Counted from the first letter of the stretch, positions 51,795-60,684 are shown. The stretch: 64,000 nucleotides of DNA from CAWJPY01 sp963844865 (GCA_963844865.1 CAWJPY010000021.1:62001-126000), one strand, 5' to 3'. Notes: generated by a model from the letters alone, not told the origin. Numbers and translations are program-made.

Positions 51795-52745
51795 TCAGGA
51801 GATCTGGAGCTCGGCGGCATCCCGGGCCGCCCGTTGCGGCGCGGGCCACGCCCAGGTCATGGGGTCGTCGTCGAACTCCGGGAGATCGGGGCTGCGCCCG
51901 GCCGCGGCGCCGTCCCGCCAGCTCCACAGGATCGCGTACTTGAGGAAGGTCCCGTACGCCTGCAGCGCGCACAGCGTCAGGCCCCGGACGCCCTCCAGGA
52001 AGCCTAGCTGGAGCAGGTACGTCCGCACGAAGCGCCACACGGGCCGCACCGCCACCTGCCATTGGCCGGCGCGGCGGCCGTCCCGCCACAGCTGGGCCGC
52101 GCCCCATAACGCGTAGCGCTGCACGCGGCTGGCGTACTCCGAGAGGCTGACGATCATGCCGTGCTCCAGCGGAGCGGACAGCCGGGCCGGCGGCTCGACC
52201 GTCTCCATGTCGGCGTGGACTCGTCGATCGGGGTAGCGGGCGCCGTCGCGCCGGAACAGCCGCACCACCCGATCGTGCTGCCACCCGGAGAAACGCACCG
52301 GCCGGCCCCAGGCGTAGGTGCGGCGGGGGACCGAGAATGCGCACGCCGGGGCAGGCGCCGCCAGGACCTCTTCGATCTCGTCTCGGAGCTGCGGCGTGAC
52401 CCGCTCGTCCGCATCGAGGATCAGCACCCAGTCGTTGCGCAGGCGATCGATGCCCCAGTTCTTCTGGGAGGCGGCGCCGAAATAGCGCCGCTGCAACACC
52501 CGGACTCTCGGGAACCGGCTCGCGATGGCGACGGTGTCGTCCGAGGAGAAGGAGTCGACGACGAGGATCTCATCGCACCAGCGCAAGGTGTCCAGGCAGC
52601 CGGCGATCCGATCACCTTCGTTGTAGGTCGTCACCAGGGCCGAGAGCGGTCGGCGGCCGAGCACCCGACGCGGCGGGGCTGCGGCGTCCTCCGTGATGGA
52701 AGATGGGTCCCGCGCTGGCGGGACCGGTGCGGGGTACGCCGTCAT
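51795..52745 (-). CDS. family 2 glycosyltransferase (WaaE/KdtX-like)
   Basis: 316 residues. The GT-A core has 'LSALVTTYNEGDRIAGCLDTLRWCDEILVVDSFSSDDTVAIA', 'YFGAASQKNWGIDRLRNDWVLILDADERVTPQL' (with the D-x-D metal site) and 'FSGWQHDRVVRLFRRDGARYPDRRVHADM'. This is the pattern of LPS-core glucosyltransferases such as WaaE. A C-terminal amphipathic segment ('RFVRTYLLQLGFLEGVRGLTLCALQAYGTFLKYAILW') probably sits on the membrane. The ATG at 52745 has GGAGG four bases before it. No other LPS genes are adjacent. Confidence 0.88.
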   Translation of the reverse strand: MTAYPAPVPPARDPSSITEDAAAPPRRVLGRRPLSALVTTYNEGDRIAGCLDTLRWCDEILVVDSFSSDDTVAIASRFPRVRVLQRRYFGAASQKNWGIDRLRNDWVLILDADERVTPQLRDEIEEVLAAPAPACAFSVPRRTYAWGRPVRFSGWQHDRVVRLFRRDGARYPDRRVHADMETVEPPARLSAPLEHGMIVSLSEYASRVQRYALWGAAQLWRDGRRAGQWQVAVRPVWRFVRTYLLQLGFLEGVRGLTLCALQAYGTFLKYAILWSWRDGAAAGRSPDLPEFDDDPMTWAWPAPQRAARDAAELQIS

Positions 52746-52853
52746 GTGTCCTCCGTCCGCCCGACCCTGCGAGAACGCGGTCGGACGTGATTGCTTCACC
52801 ATGCCTACGTTTGCAGGCTCGTAATCATCCAGACGCCTGTCGCGCAGACGCGC

Positions 52854-53735
52854 TCATCCGCGCTCGGTGAGGGCGACGCCCACGATGACCAGCACCGTGC
52901 CCACCAGCAGGTTCACAGTGATGGCCTCGTGCAACACCACCGCTGCGACCGCCGCCGTGAGCGGCGGGATGGTGTACAGGTACACCCCGACCTTCTGGGA
53001 CTCGGTGCGCTCCAGGGCCGTGAAGTACAGCAGCACCGCCAGGAAGTTGCAGCCCGCTCCCAAGAACGCGACGGCGGACCACCCCGCAGGCGTGATGCTG
53101 GCCAGCGAGAACCCCCGGCGGTGCATCTCCAACCAGCCCACCGGGGCCATCCAGGCGGCGCCCATGACCGTCACCGCAGCGGTCACGGTCAGGGCCCCGA
53201 GTCGCTCGGTGAGCGGCTTGCCGAACACGGTGAAGCCGGCCCACAGGACGATGCTGCTGATGACCAGCAGGTCGCCGATCACGTGCGCCGGCAGCCGGAA
53301 GCCCGCGAGGGTCCCCATCCCCATCACGACCAGCACGCCCACCACGGCCAGGATGATCCCCAGCACCTTGCGCAGGTTCAGCCTCTCGTGGAGAAAGATG
53401 ACCGCCAGCAGCAGGATGGTGATGGGGCCGGTGGCCACGTACAGCGAGGCGTTGGAGGCGCGCGTGTACTGCAGACCGACGGTCTGGAACGAGTAGTGCA
53501 GCCCGGCGCCGAGCAGGCTCAGGCCGAACAGCCCGGCCAGCGTCGCGCCACCCCAGATCCGCCTGATCCGGTCACCGAGGAAGAGCAGCGGCAGGAAGCA
53601 CACCGCGCCCACGAGCAGGCGCAGCGACACCACGGACAACGGCGGGATCGCCTCCAGGGCGATCTTGGTCGCCACGAAGGACACCGCCCACAGCGAGCAG
53701 GCTCCCAGCAGCGCGGTGCGGGTCGCGGCGGTCAT
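52854..53735 (-). CDS. EamA-family (DMT superfamily) transporter
   Basis: 293 residues with ten predicted membrane helices in two EamA halves: 'LGACSLWAVSFVATKIALEAIPPLSVVSLRLLVGAVCFLPLL', 'ASLYVATGPITILLLAVIFLHERL', then 'LLVISSIVLWAGFTVFGKPL' and 'VYLYTIPPLTAAVAAVVLHEAITVNLLVG'. The conserved glutamate after each 'P..T.L.A...L.E' is present. Exported or imported metabolite unknown (amino acids or nucleotide precursors are usual). Single-gene unit. Confidence 0.9.
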   Translation of the reverse strand: MTAATRTALLGACSLWAVSFVATKIALEAIPPLSVVSLRLLVGAVCFLPLLFLGDRIRRIWGGATLAGLFGLSLLGAGLHYSFQTVGLQYTRASNASLYVATGPITILLLAVIFLHERLNLRKVLGIILAVVGVLVVMGMGTLAGFRLPAHVIGDLLVISSIVLWAGFTVFGKPLTERLGALTVTAAVTVMGAAWMAPVGWLEMHRRGFSLASITPAGWSAVAFLGAGCNFLAVLLYFTALERTESQKVGVYLYTIPPLTAAVAAVVLHEAITVNLLVGTVLVIVGVALTERG

Positions 53736-53908
53736 GACAGCGGATCATACTCCTGGCTCGGCCTCTCCGGCCCGACGCACGCCGCCACGCCAGAGCCGCT
53801 GCCAGGCACCGGCTTTGGCGTTTCCGCAGCACAGACTTGGTGGGTCGCTCGCACGAGGGCCCCGATCCCGACGAAACGTGGACCTCCTGCAAATTGGCTC
53901 AGTCACTG

Positions 53909-53914
53909 TAAAAT
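53909..53914 (+). promoter_or_regulatory. -10 element before the small-protein/nucleotidyltransferase pair
   Basis: TAAAAT lies six bases before the GTG at 53921. The -35 is weak and no ribosome site is present. Confidence 0.4.
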
Positions 53915-53920
53915 GACGAT

Positions 53921-54148
53921 GTGAAACAAGATGATGAGTACCGTGGCAGCCTGCAGGACCGGAGCCGGGAACGGCGTCGGCGACTGGTCGTGCACCGGGC
54001 GTCCACCTTCGAGGAGGCCGAGCGCTGGGACCTGGAGTTCTGGCAGGCTCAGACCCCCGAGGATCGGCTGTCGGCCCTGGTCGCCATCCGCCGCGATGTG
54101 GCCCTCGCCGAGCAGGCGCGGCGGAACGCGCCCCCTTCGGAGCCCTGA
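53921..54148 (+). CDS. small conserved protein upstream of a nucleotidyltransferase
   Basis: 75 residues, highly charged: 'RRRRLVVHRASTFEEAERWDLEFWQAQTPEDRLSALVAIRRDV'. The 'VH..sFeEAe.wD..fW...tPe.RL.A' pattern recurs in small proteins encoded directly upstream of predicted nucleotidyltransferases. It ends three bases before the next start, so the two genes are translated together. It could be the partner (antitoxin-like or substrate-docking) of the transferase, but this is inference from gene order. Confidence 0.75.
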   Translation: MKQDDEYRGSLQDRSRERRRRLVVHRASTFEEAERWDLEFWQAQTPEDRLSALVAIRRDVALAEQARRNAPPSEP

Positions 54149-54151
54149 GCG

Positions 54152-54610
54152 ATGGAGACGGTCCCGGACTTCGAGGACTTCCTCGAGCTCTTGGACCGCC
54201 ACGACGTGCGCTACCTGATCGTCGGCGGCCTGGCCTTCATCTTTCACGCCAAGCCCCGCTACACGAAGGACATGGACATCTGGCTCGGCTGCGACACCGA
54301 GAACGCCCGGCGCGCCAACAGTGCGCTCTCGGAGTTCGGCGTGCCCGAGCTCCTGGACCCCGGCAACCCCAACGAGATCCTGCAGCTCGGCGTCGCACCC
54401 AATCGCATCGACCTCCTGCGCGGGATGATCGAGCTCGACTTCGGCACCCTGTGGGAGCGGCGGATCGAGAGCCGCTATGGAAGTGCGCGCGCCTGCTGGG
54501 TCGATCTGGACGGCCTCATCGCCATCAAGAGCCGCATCGACCACCCCCGCCACCGCGAGGACGTCCGGATCCTGGAGATGGTCCGCGCGGGGCGAGGTGT
54601 GGACGAGTAG
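54152..54610 (+). CDS. nucleotidyltransferase (DUF6036/MNT-like)
   Basis: 152 residues. 'VRYLIVGGLAFIFHAKPRYTKDMDIWLG' carries the GG, the R-x-T-x-D-x-D strand and the paired aspartates of the polymerase-beta-type nucleotidyltransferase fold. 'NRIDLLRGMIELDFGTLWERR' supplies the third acidic residue, followed by 'VDLDGLIAIKSRIDHPRHREDVRIL' and a short helix. Such proteins are often part of toxin-antitoxin-like pairs (MNT/HEPN, AbiE) but many are uncharacterised. Here the partner is the 75-residue protein, not a HEPN protein. Confidence 0.8.
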   Translation: METVPDFEDFLELLDRHDVRYLIVGGLAFIFHAKPRYTKDMDIWLGCDTENARRANSALSEFGVPELLDPGNPNEILQLGVAPNRIDLLRGMIELDFGTLWERRIESRYGSARACWVDLDGLIAIKSRIDHPRHREDVRILEMVRAGRGVDE

Positions 54611-54767
54611 CCGCTTCCTAAAGTCAATCGACGGCCGCCCCGAACCGCCACCGCAGAGGGTCGGCAAACGTGGCGGAGCCCTCATCGCTGATCCCTGCGA
54701 CCGGCCGCCGCCGGCCGTCCCGATTGCCACCGCTGCCGCTGGTCCCTGCCATCCGGGACGGCGAGAC

Positions 54768-55661
54768 CTAGCCTCCGTGATGGGCGTCGATGGCCCTGCG
54801 CAGGGCCTGCACGTGCTCCGGGCCCGTGCCGCAACATCCGCCGATGATGCGCACCCCCAGGTCCACGAGCCGAGGCACCCGTCGCGCCATGAACTCCGGG
54901 CTCTCCGGGTAGACGAGCTCGCCGCCGACATGCTCGGGCAGGCCGGCGTTGGGCTGGATGATCACCGGCAGGCTCGTGTGGGCCACGAGCTCCGCCGCGA
55001 CCTCCACCATCGTGTCCGTGCCGTTGCCGCAGTTGGAGCCCACGACGTCGGCGCCCGCATCCTCCAGCCCCGCACACGCCTCGGCGACGCTGGTCCCCAT
55101 GATCGTGAAGAACCCACGGGGGATGCGGTCGAAGGTCATGGTGGCGATCACCGGGACCTGGGTCGACACCGCGCGGGCCGCCTCGATCGCGAGCCGCGCC
55201 TCCGCCAGGTCGATCATGGTCTCGATGCAGATGGCATCGGCCCCGGCCGCCACCAGGGCACGGATCTGCCGTTCGAACGCCGCTCCGACCTCTTCGGGCG
55301 CGGTCTCCCCGTAGGGCGCCAGGAGCGCGCCGGTGGGCCCCACCGACGCCGAGATCAACGCCCGGCCTGCGGCGACGGGCCGCACGGCGGCGACGGCGGC
55401 GGCGTTGATCTCCTCGGTCCGCTCCTCCAGTCCGAAGGCCGCCAGCTTCAAAGGCGAGCCGCCGAAGGTGTTCGTGGTGAGGAGCTGTGCACCGGCGGCG
55501 ACGTAGCGCTCGGCGATCTCGGCCAGGACCTCGGGGTGGGACAGGTTCATGGCTTCGGGGCTCTCCCCCGGCGCGAGACCGCGCGCCATGAGCATGGTGC
55601 CCCAGGCACCGTCCCCGCACAGGACCTCGCCCTGCCGCAGCCGCGCTCGCAGGTCCATCAT
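54768..55661 (-). CDS. homocysteine S-methyltransferase (MetH N-module-like)
   Basis: 297 residues. A TIM barrel with the zinc ligands C211 ('GSNCGNG') and C276-C277 ('GGCCGTG') that bind the homocysteine thiolate. 'GDGAWGTMLMARGL', 'LLTTNTFGGSPLKL' and 'PYGETAPEEV' match the Hcy domain of cobalamin-dependent methionine synthase. It begins within the stop region of the corrinoid-protein gene (ATG at 55661 or 55658), so the two are coupled. It probably transfers a methyl group from the neighbouring corrinoid protein to homocysteine. Confidence 0.9.
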   Translation of the reverse strand: MMDLRARLRQGEVLCGDGAWGTMLMARGLAPGESPEAMNLSHPEVLAEIAERYVAAGAQLLTTNTFGGSPLKLAAFGLEERTEEINAAAVAAVRPVAAGRALISASVGPTGALLAPYGETAPEEVGAAFERQIRALVAAGADAICIETMIDLAEARLAIEAARAVSTQVPVIATMTFDRIPRGFFTIMGTSVAEACAGLEDAGADVVGSNCGNGTDTMVEVAAELVAHTSLPVIIQPNAGLPEHVGGELVYPESPEFMARRVPRLVDLGVRIIGGCCGTGPEHVQALRRAIDAHHGG

Positions 55662-56299
55662 CTGGTCACGCCCGTGAGTCGCTTGACCAGGGTCACCGCG
55701 TTGGCCGCGTCATACCCGTAGCCGTCGGCACCGATCTCGTCCGCGAACTCCTGGGACACGGGGGCGCCCCCCACGATCACCTTCACCCGGTCCGCCAGCC
55801 CCTCCCGCTTGAAGAGCTCGACCACGTCCCGCATGCCCGCCATCGTGGTGGTGATGAGCGCGGAGAGCCCCACCACCTGCGCGTCTTCCCGTCTGGCCGC
55901 CTCGACGAAGGCGCCCGCCGGCACGTCGGTTCCGAGGTCCACGACCTCGAATCCCGCCCCCTTGAGCATGACGCCGACCAGGTTCTTGCCGATGTCGTGG
56001 AGATCCCCCTTCACCGTGCCGAGCACCACCTTGCCCCGGGTCGGCGCCTCGCCGGCCGTCAAGAGCGGCTTGATCAGCTCCATGCCGGCGTTCATGGCGC
56101 GCGCGGCCAGCAGCACCTCGGGCAGGAAGATCTCGTTGGCGCCGAACCGGCGGCCCACGACGTCCATCCCCGCCAGGAGGCCGTCGTCCAGGATCGTGTC
56201 GGCGGGCACGCCCGCGGCGATGGCCTGCCGCGTCAGCTCCGCGACCTTGTGGTGATCGCCCTTCTGCAGGTTCTCCCGGATCTGACTCACCAGGTCCAT
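55658..56299 (-). CDS. corrinoid (B12-binding) methyl carrier protein
   Basis: 213 residues. A four-helix cap (about 1-85; 'EIFLPEVLLAARAMNAGMELIKPLL') precedes the B12 Rossmann domain with D99-x-H101-x-x-G104 in 'KGDLHDIGKNLV', the histidine that ligates cobalt, then 'GTDVPAGAFVEA' and 'VIVGGAPVSQEFADEIGADGYGYDA'. This is the MtbC/MetH-cap organisation. The ATG at 56299 has GAGGAGGAGG upstream. Upstream gene of a two-gene operon with the homocysteine methyltransferase and divergent from the activation-domain protein. Confidence 0.93.
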   Translation of the reverse strand: MDLVSQIRENLQKGDHHKVAELTRQAIAAGVPADTILDDGLLAGMDVVGRRFGANEIFLPEVLLAARAMNAGMELIKPLLTAGEAPTRGKVVLGTVKGDLHDIGKNLVGVMLKGAGFEVVDLGTDVPAGAFVEAARREDAQVVGLSALITTTMAGMRDVVELFKREGLADRVKVIVGGAPVSQEFADEIGADGYGYDAANAVTLVKRLTGVTR

Positions 56300-56488
56300 G
56301 ACGTCCTCCTCCTCTGCCGTGGCCGCGGGCGGGGGCCAGGTCACCATGGCTGGCGTGGCGGTGGTTGTCAACCGCACCACGGCCGGGAGGGTGCGATCGT
56401 CGGCCGTCACCCCACCGTTCCCGCCCCGGGCAGGGTACCCTGGGCCCGCGCGCCAGCCGGCCGCGCGGACGGCACGTGGGAGCTGAGC

Positions 56489-57196
56489 ATGGAGTTCGTG
56501 GTCCTGGACGGCATCGACATGGCGATGGACCTGGACGGTCTCCGGGCCGAGCTCGGCCCGAGGGGCGCCTCGGCGCCTGCCGCTGCCTCCCTGCGTCCGC
56601 TCCTCGACGAGGCGCTGGCCCTGGCCCGGCCCAGGGCGGCCTGTCGCCTGTCGTCCTGTGACCCGGGAACGGGGTCCACCGTCCTCGTCGATGGCATCGC
56701 GTTCAGCAGCCGGATCCTCTCGACCCATCTCGCGGAGACACACCGCGCGTTTCCCTTCGTGGCGACCTGCGGCCCCGAGCTCGCCGCCTGGTCCGCCACG
56801 AAGGGTGAACCGCTGGAAGGGTTCTGGGCGGACGCGATCATGGCGCGGGCCCTCGCCGCGGCCGTACGCGCTCTGGAGAGCGAGCTCCGACGACGCTTCG
56901 GGCTGCGGGAGATCGGCACCCTCGGCCCCGGCTCCCTCGGGGACTGGCCCATCCAGGATCAGGTCCCGCTGTTTCGCGTCCTCGGCGATGTGGAGGGCGC
57001 CGTGGGAGTCCGCCTCACGACAGGGCTCATGATGGACCCGGTGCACTCCCTGTCGGGGATCATGTTCCCCACCGCCGGCGACTTCGACCAGTGCCGGCTG
57101 TGTCCCCGCGAGCCCTGTCCCTCGCGGAGCGCACCGTACGAGGACCACCTCTGCGGGACCCGCCACGGTCGTGGCGCCACGACCTCGGCCGACTGA
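56489..57196 (+). CDS. MetH activation-domain-like protein with cysteine cluster
   Basis: 235 residues. 'TLGPGSLGDWPIQDQVPLFRVLGDVEGAVGVRLTTGLMMDPVHSLSGIMF' follows the S-adenosylmethionine-binding activation domain of cobalamin-dependent methionine synthase. The C-terminus adds C202-x-x-C205-x4-C210 ('CRLCPREPC') plus C222, a likely Fe-S or metal site found in stand-alone members. It would reductively reactivate the corrinoid protein encoded divergently next door. The ATG at 56489 follows GGGAG by eight bases. Confidence 0.85.
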   Translation: MEFVVLDGIDMAMDLDGLRAELGPRGASAPAAASLRPLLDEALALARPRAACRLSSCDPGTGSTVLVDGIAFSSRILSTHLAETHRAFPFVATCGPELAAWSATKGEPLEGFWADAIMARALAAAVRALESELRRRFGLREIGTLGPGSLGDWPIQDQVPLFRVLGDVEGAVGVRLTTGLMMDPVHSLSGIMFPTAGDFDQCRLCPREPCPSRSAPYEDHLCGTRHGRGATTSAD

Positions 57197-57373
57197 CGTC
57201 TCGCCCCCGTCCCGCGGCGCGGTATCAGCCTCTTCGCGCACGCCCTCAGGTCGCCTTCCGGCAGCCTGCCGACGGGAGTGGTGCCCCGTGTACGTGCGTG
57301 GTATAACCATCCCCCACGGCCGACCCGGCCTGGCGATCAGGAGGCGGCCGAATCTCCAGTCAGGGCGGACACC

Positions 57374-58798
57374 ATGACCGATCACGCCACACCCAAGACC
57401 TCACCCTCGGCCACGGCGATGGAGCGATTCCTGGCCCAGGCCCCAGGGCTGCGCAGCCCCCAGCTCGCAGTGCCCATCCCGGGCCTCCCCACCCTGCCCG
57501 ACCTGAAGAAGCTGGCGCGCGACCGCCGGGCCGCCGGCCACCCGGTCATCGACCAGTCGGCCGGTGACATCGACGACGTGGGGCAGCCCCTGAGCGCGGA
57601 CTTCGGGGCGTGGATCGAGGAGGCGCGGGACCGCATCGTGGCCGCCGGCAGCACCGAGCTGCGGCGCACCTCCGGCGACGCCTACGGCTTCCCGGGCAAC
57701 TACCAGCAGCAGTACCCGGCGGTGGTGGAGACCCTGGTGGCGAGCTGGGGCGTGCAGAGCACACCGGTGCGCACCATCCAGACCGTGTCCGGCCGGACGG
57801 CCATCGACTTCGTGCTCCGCGGGCTGCTGGCCCGGGCCGACAAGGCGGGCAAGAATGGTCGGCGTGCGCTCATCTTCGACACCCTGCAGTGGTCGGGCTA
57901 CGAGCCCCTGGCCACCGACCTCGGGCTGGAGATGGTGCACTGCCCGGCCATCCCCAGGCACGGCCTGTCCAGCTCGGCCGAGGGCCTGGCGGCGGCCCTG
58001 GAGTTCGCCCGCGACCAGAACCTGACCCCCATCGCCGCCATCCCCATCCTGCCTTCCAACCCCACCGGCGTGGGCATGGACCGGGAGGAGCTGGCGCGCT
58101 ACGTGGAGACCGCCGCCGCCGCCGACCTGCCGGTGATGATCGACGCCTTCTACTCGCCCCTCGTGCCCGAGGGCCACGCCGCGGCCGTGCCCCTCGACTT
58201 CCTGGAGAAGGAGCTGGCGCCGGAGGCGCTGGCCTACCTGGGGGTGCTGGTGGGCGAGACCAAGGTCACCAGCTCCCAGAACAAGACCGGCACCATGATC
58301 TGGATGGCGCCCGAGGGTCACGACGCGGTGGCCAAGGCGGTCATCAACACGGCCCTGACCCGGATGCGCTCCGTCAATGGCTACCCGCGCCCCCAGGAGG
58401 CCCTGGTGGCGTACGCCCTGCACACCTTCCCGGGCGGCGTGCACGCCGCCATGGGGCCCCGCTACAAGGCCCTGGACGAGACCCGGCGGGCCATGCGCGA
58501 GGCTTGCGACGCCTACGGCCTCCCCTTCTCCATCGGCGGCTCGTTCTACGGCACGGCGGCCCTCGTGGACGGCGACGGCCAGAGCCTGTTCCGGGACGCC
58601 GACGGCCGGCCCATGACCGACGCCAAGAAGATCTCGGAGATGCTGATCGGCCAGTTCGGCCTGGTGGGCGCGCCGGGAGGCATGTTCACCCCGGCGCCCG
58701 AGGGCGCCTCCATGGTCCGGCTCACCGCCGCGGTGACGCTGGAGGACGTCCGCAAGGTGCGTGACATCTTCGGCCAGCTGCTCGAGGCCGTGCGCTGA
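57374..58798 (+). CDS. class I/II aminotransferase-fold PLP enzyme
   Basis: 474 residues. The aminotransferase fold is recognisable from 'VSGRTAIDFVLRGLL', 'ILPSNPTGVGMDREEL' (N229 near the PLP ring), 'VMIDAFYSPLV' and the lysine region 'GETKVTSSQNKTGTMIW' (K297 or K304 as Schiff-base lysine). It is longer than ordinary aminotransferases, with about 60 extra N-terminal residues ('RSPQLAVPIPGLPTLPDLKKLARDR'). The reaction is unknown; amino-acid conversion is likely. The M20 peptidase follows 37 bases later on the same strand. Confidence 0.8.
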   Translation: MTDHATPKTSPSATAMERFLAQAPGLRSPQLAVPIPGLPTLPDLKKLARDRRAAGHPVIDQSAGDIDDVGQPLSADFGAWIEEARDRIVAAGSTELRRTSGDAYGFPGNYQQQYPAVVETLVASWGVQSTPVRTIQTVSGRTAIDFVLRGLLARADKAGKNGRRALIFDTLQWSGYEPLATDLGLEMVHCPAIPRHGLSSSAEGLAAALEFARDQNLTPIAAIPILPSNPTGVGMDREELARYVETAAAADLPVMIDAFYSPLVPEGHAAAVPLDFLEKELAPEALAYLGVLVGETKVTSSQNKTGTMIWMAPEGHDAVAKAVINTALTRMRSVNGYPRPQEALVAYALHTFPGGVHAAMGPRYKALDETRRAMREACDAYGLPFSIGGSFYGTAALVDGDGQSLFRDADGRPMTDAKKISEMLIGQFGLVGAPGGMFTPAPEGASMVRLTAAVTLEDVRKVRDIFGQLLEAVR

Positions 58799-58835
58799 CG
58801 ACGACGACAGGGTCCAGAGACATCAGGGAGGGGCC

Positions 58836-60449
58836 ATGACGGAAGAAAGGTACAGCTACGGGAAGCCAGGATTCGAGGAGGCCCTGGCGGGCCGCTTCGA
58901 CGACGACGTCGCGGAGGCCGTCAACCTCTCCGCCCGCCTCTGCTCCCTGCCCGGGGTGACGGTGCCGGCCTCTCCGGAGGGTCTGGCCGAGGTCATCCGC
59001 ACCGCCCGCCTGGTGACGCAGTGGGCGGAGCAACGCGGCCTGAAGGTCTGCCAGCGGGCGCCGGCGAAGGACGTCCCGTTCCCCTTTCTCGTGATCACCT
59101 TCGCCGAGCACGACCTGGACGCCTCCCCTCCCTCGCAGGCCGTGGCGCTCATCGGCCACCTGGACGTCGTCCAGGCCAAGTCCGCGGGGCAGTTCGAGCC
59201 CTTCGTCGAGGCCGACGACCTGTACGCCCGCGGCGCCACGGACATGAAGACGGTGGTCGCCACCTTCCTCGTGTGGATGGCCCGCCGCCAGCAGCGCTCC
59301 GGACCCAAGCCGCCGGTGCTCCTCACGCTCTCCTGCACCGAGGAGAACGGGAGCCCCGAGCCCCACAACAGCCTGTCCACGTTCAGGTGGTTGGAGGACG
59401 CCAAGGGAGTGGCCATCCGCTTCGCCGTCGTCGGTGAGCGCACCGGCGAGCTGGAGTGGATGGACCCGCCGCCGGTGGTGGGCCCGGTGTGCGCCGAGAA
59501 CCGGTCGTGGCGCTGGTTCCGAGTGGAGAGCGACGGCGCCCGCGGCATGAGCGCCCTGAGCCAGATCGCGGACGCCATCGAGCTCGGCCGCACCACCGTC
59601 GCCACCCTCAACGCGGTGCAGACGCCAGCGGCCAAGACGGAGCGCCAGCCGGGGGTCCGCAGCGGCTTCGTCAACCCCTTCTGCCTCATCGCCGGCGACC
59701 CCGACGCCGCCGCCGGGGACGCCGTGTGGGTCACCGCCCAGCGCATCCCCGGCGCCGCCATCCACTCCGCCCAGGCCAAGGCCTCCGACCTCAGCCTGCT
59801 GGAGAGCTTCGCCTGGATCGCCGGTCGCGCCGCCGACACCTTCGGCGAGGATGCGGTGCGCCTGGGCGGGGTCGAGATCGGTCAGGACCGCAACTTCAAC
59901 ACCTACGACGGCTCGGGGCTGATGAAGCTGGCCGTCCACGGCGCCGATGCACAGGCCGTGACGAGCTGGGCCGAGGGGCTCGACGCCGGCGGCATCCAGC
60001 TGGAGGTCTCCTCGGCGCCCATCCCCGCCACCGGAAGCCCCACCATCCTCGGCGTCGACATCCGCGAGCTGCTGGACCACAAGCAGGCGGTGGAGGAGCT
60101 CATCGACGAGATGCGTCAGCGCCTGGAGTGGGGCCGCTTCGAGATGGTGAACGACCTGCCGCCGTGGCGCTGCCCCGACGACCACCGCGACCTGGTGGCC
60201 CTGCGCGAAGCGTGGGAGGACGTCGTGGGCGGCCCCTGCCCGGACCTGGTCAAGCTCCACGGCAACGACGGCGGCCATCTGGCGGCGATCCAGCAGGGCG
60301 CGGACCCCGAGGCAGCGCAGCGGGGCATCGGCCACGCCGTGGTCTTCGGCCAGGTCGGTCGCGGCCCGCACGGGCCCAAGGAGTCGGCCCGCCTGACCAG
60401 CATCCGTCCCTACCTGGACATCCTGGACGCCTGGGCGGACAAGCTCTGA
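58836..60449 (+). CDS. M20-family metallopeptidase
   Basis: 537 residues without a signal peptide. The dinuclear zinc ligands are seen in 'ALIGHLDVVQA' (H-x-D), 'ARGATDMKTVVATF' (bridging D), 'LSCTEENGSPEP' (catalytic and ligand glutamates) and 'KLHGNDGGHL' (last histidine). It resembles dipeptidase/acetylornithine-deacetylase type M20 enzymes but has an enlarged lid domain. It probably hydrolyses cytosolic peptides or N-acyl amino acids together with the PLP enzyme upstream. The start at 58836 follows AGGGAGGGG. Confidence 0.88.
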   Translation: MTEERYSYGKPGFEEALAGRFDDDVAEAVNLSARLCSLPGVTVPASPEGLAEVIRTARLVTQWAEQRGLKVCQRAPAKDVPFPFLVITFAEHDLDASPPSQAVALIGHLDVVQAKSAGQFEPFVEADDLYARGATDMKTVVATFLVWMARRQQRSGPKPPVLLTLSCTEENGSPEPHNSLSTFRWLEDAKGVAIRFAVVGERTGELEWMDPPPVVGPVCAENRSWRWFRVESDGARGMSALSQIADAIELGRTTVATLNAVQTPAAKTERQPGVRSGFVNPFCLIAGDPDAAAGDAVWVTAQRIPGAAIHSAQAKASDLSLLESFAWIAGRAADTFGEDAVRLGGVEIGQDRNFNTYDGSGLMKLAVHGADAQAVTSWAEGLDAGGIQLEVSSAPIPATGSPTILGVDIRELLDHKQAVEELIDEMRQRLEWGRFEMVNDLPPWRCPDDHRDLVALREAWEDVVGGPCPDLVKLHGNDGGHLAAIQQGADPEAAQRGIGHAVVFGQVGRGPHGPKESARLTSIRPYLDILDAWADKL

Positions 60450-60599
60450 CGTAGCCAGACTGACCACGCCGTCCCGCGTCCGCGTCCGCGTTCCGGGTTC
60501 CTCGCCCGAGACCGTATCCCCAACCGGGGCAGCGGCAGCGATCAGCGGCAGCGGCTGCGGCGGCGATCAGCGGACAACGATCCGCGCCGGAGCGTACCA

Positions 60600-60684
60600 A
60601 CGCAGAGACGCGGAGACGCAGAGCCGCCCACCCTTCCCGGGGAAGAGAACGAACGCAAAGACGCCAAGGCGCGAAGGCGCGAAG
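60600..60684 (+). repeat. two arrays of 8-bp tandem repeats
   Basis: Three units (acgcagag, acgcggag, acgcagag; 60600-60623) and, after a 29-base spacer, four units (acgcaaag, acgccaag, gcgcgaag, gcgcgaag; 60653-60684) share the consensus RCGCRRAG. They lie between the M20 peptidase and the repeat island; no gene overlaps them. Confidence 0.65.

Noticed and set aside
56300..56488. Cobalamin riboswitch between the corrinoid-protein and activation-domain genes
   Set aside because: No B12-box-like sequence was recognised, and both genes have ordinary ribosome sites close to short leaders.
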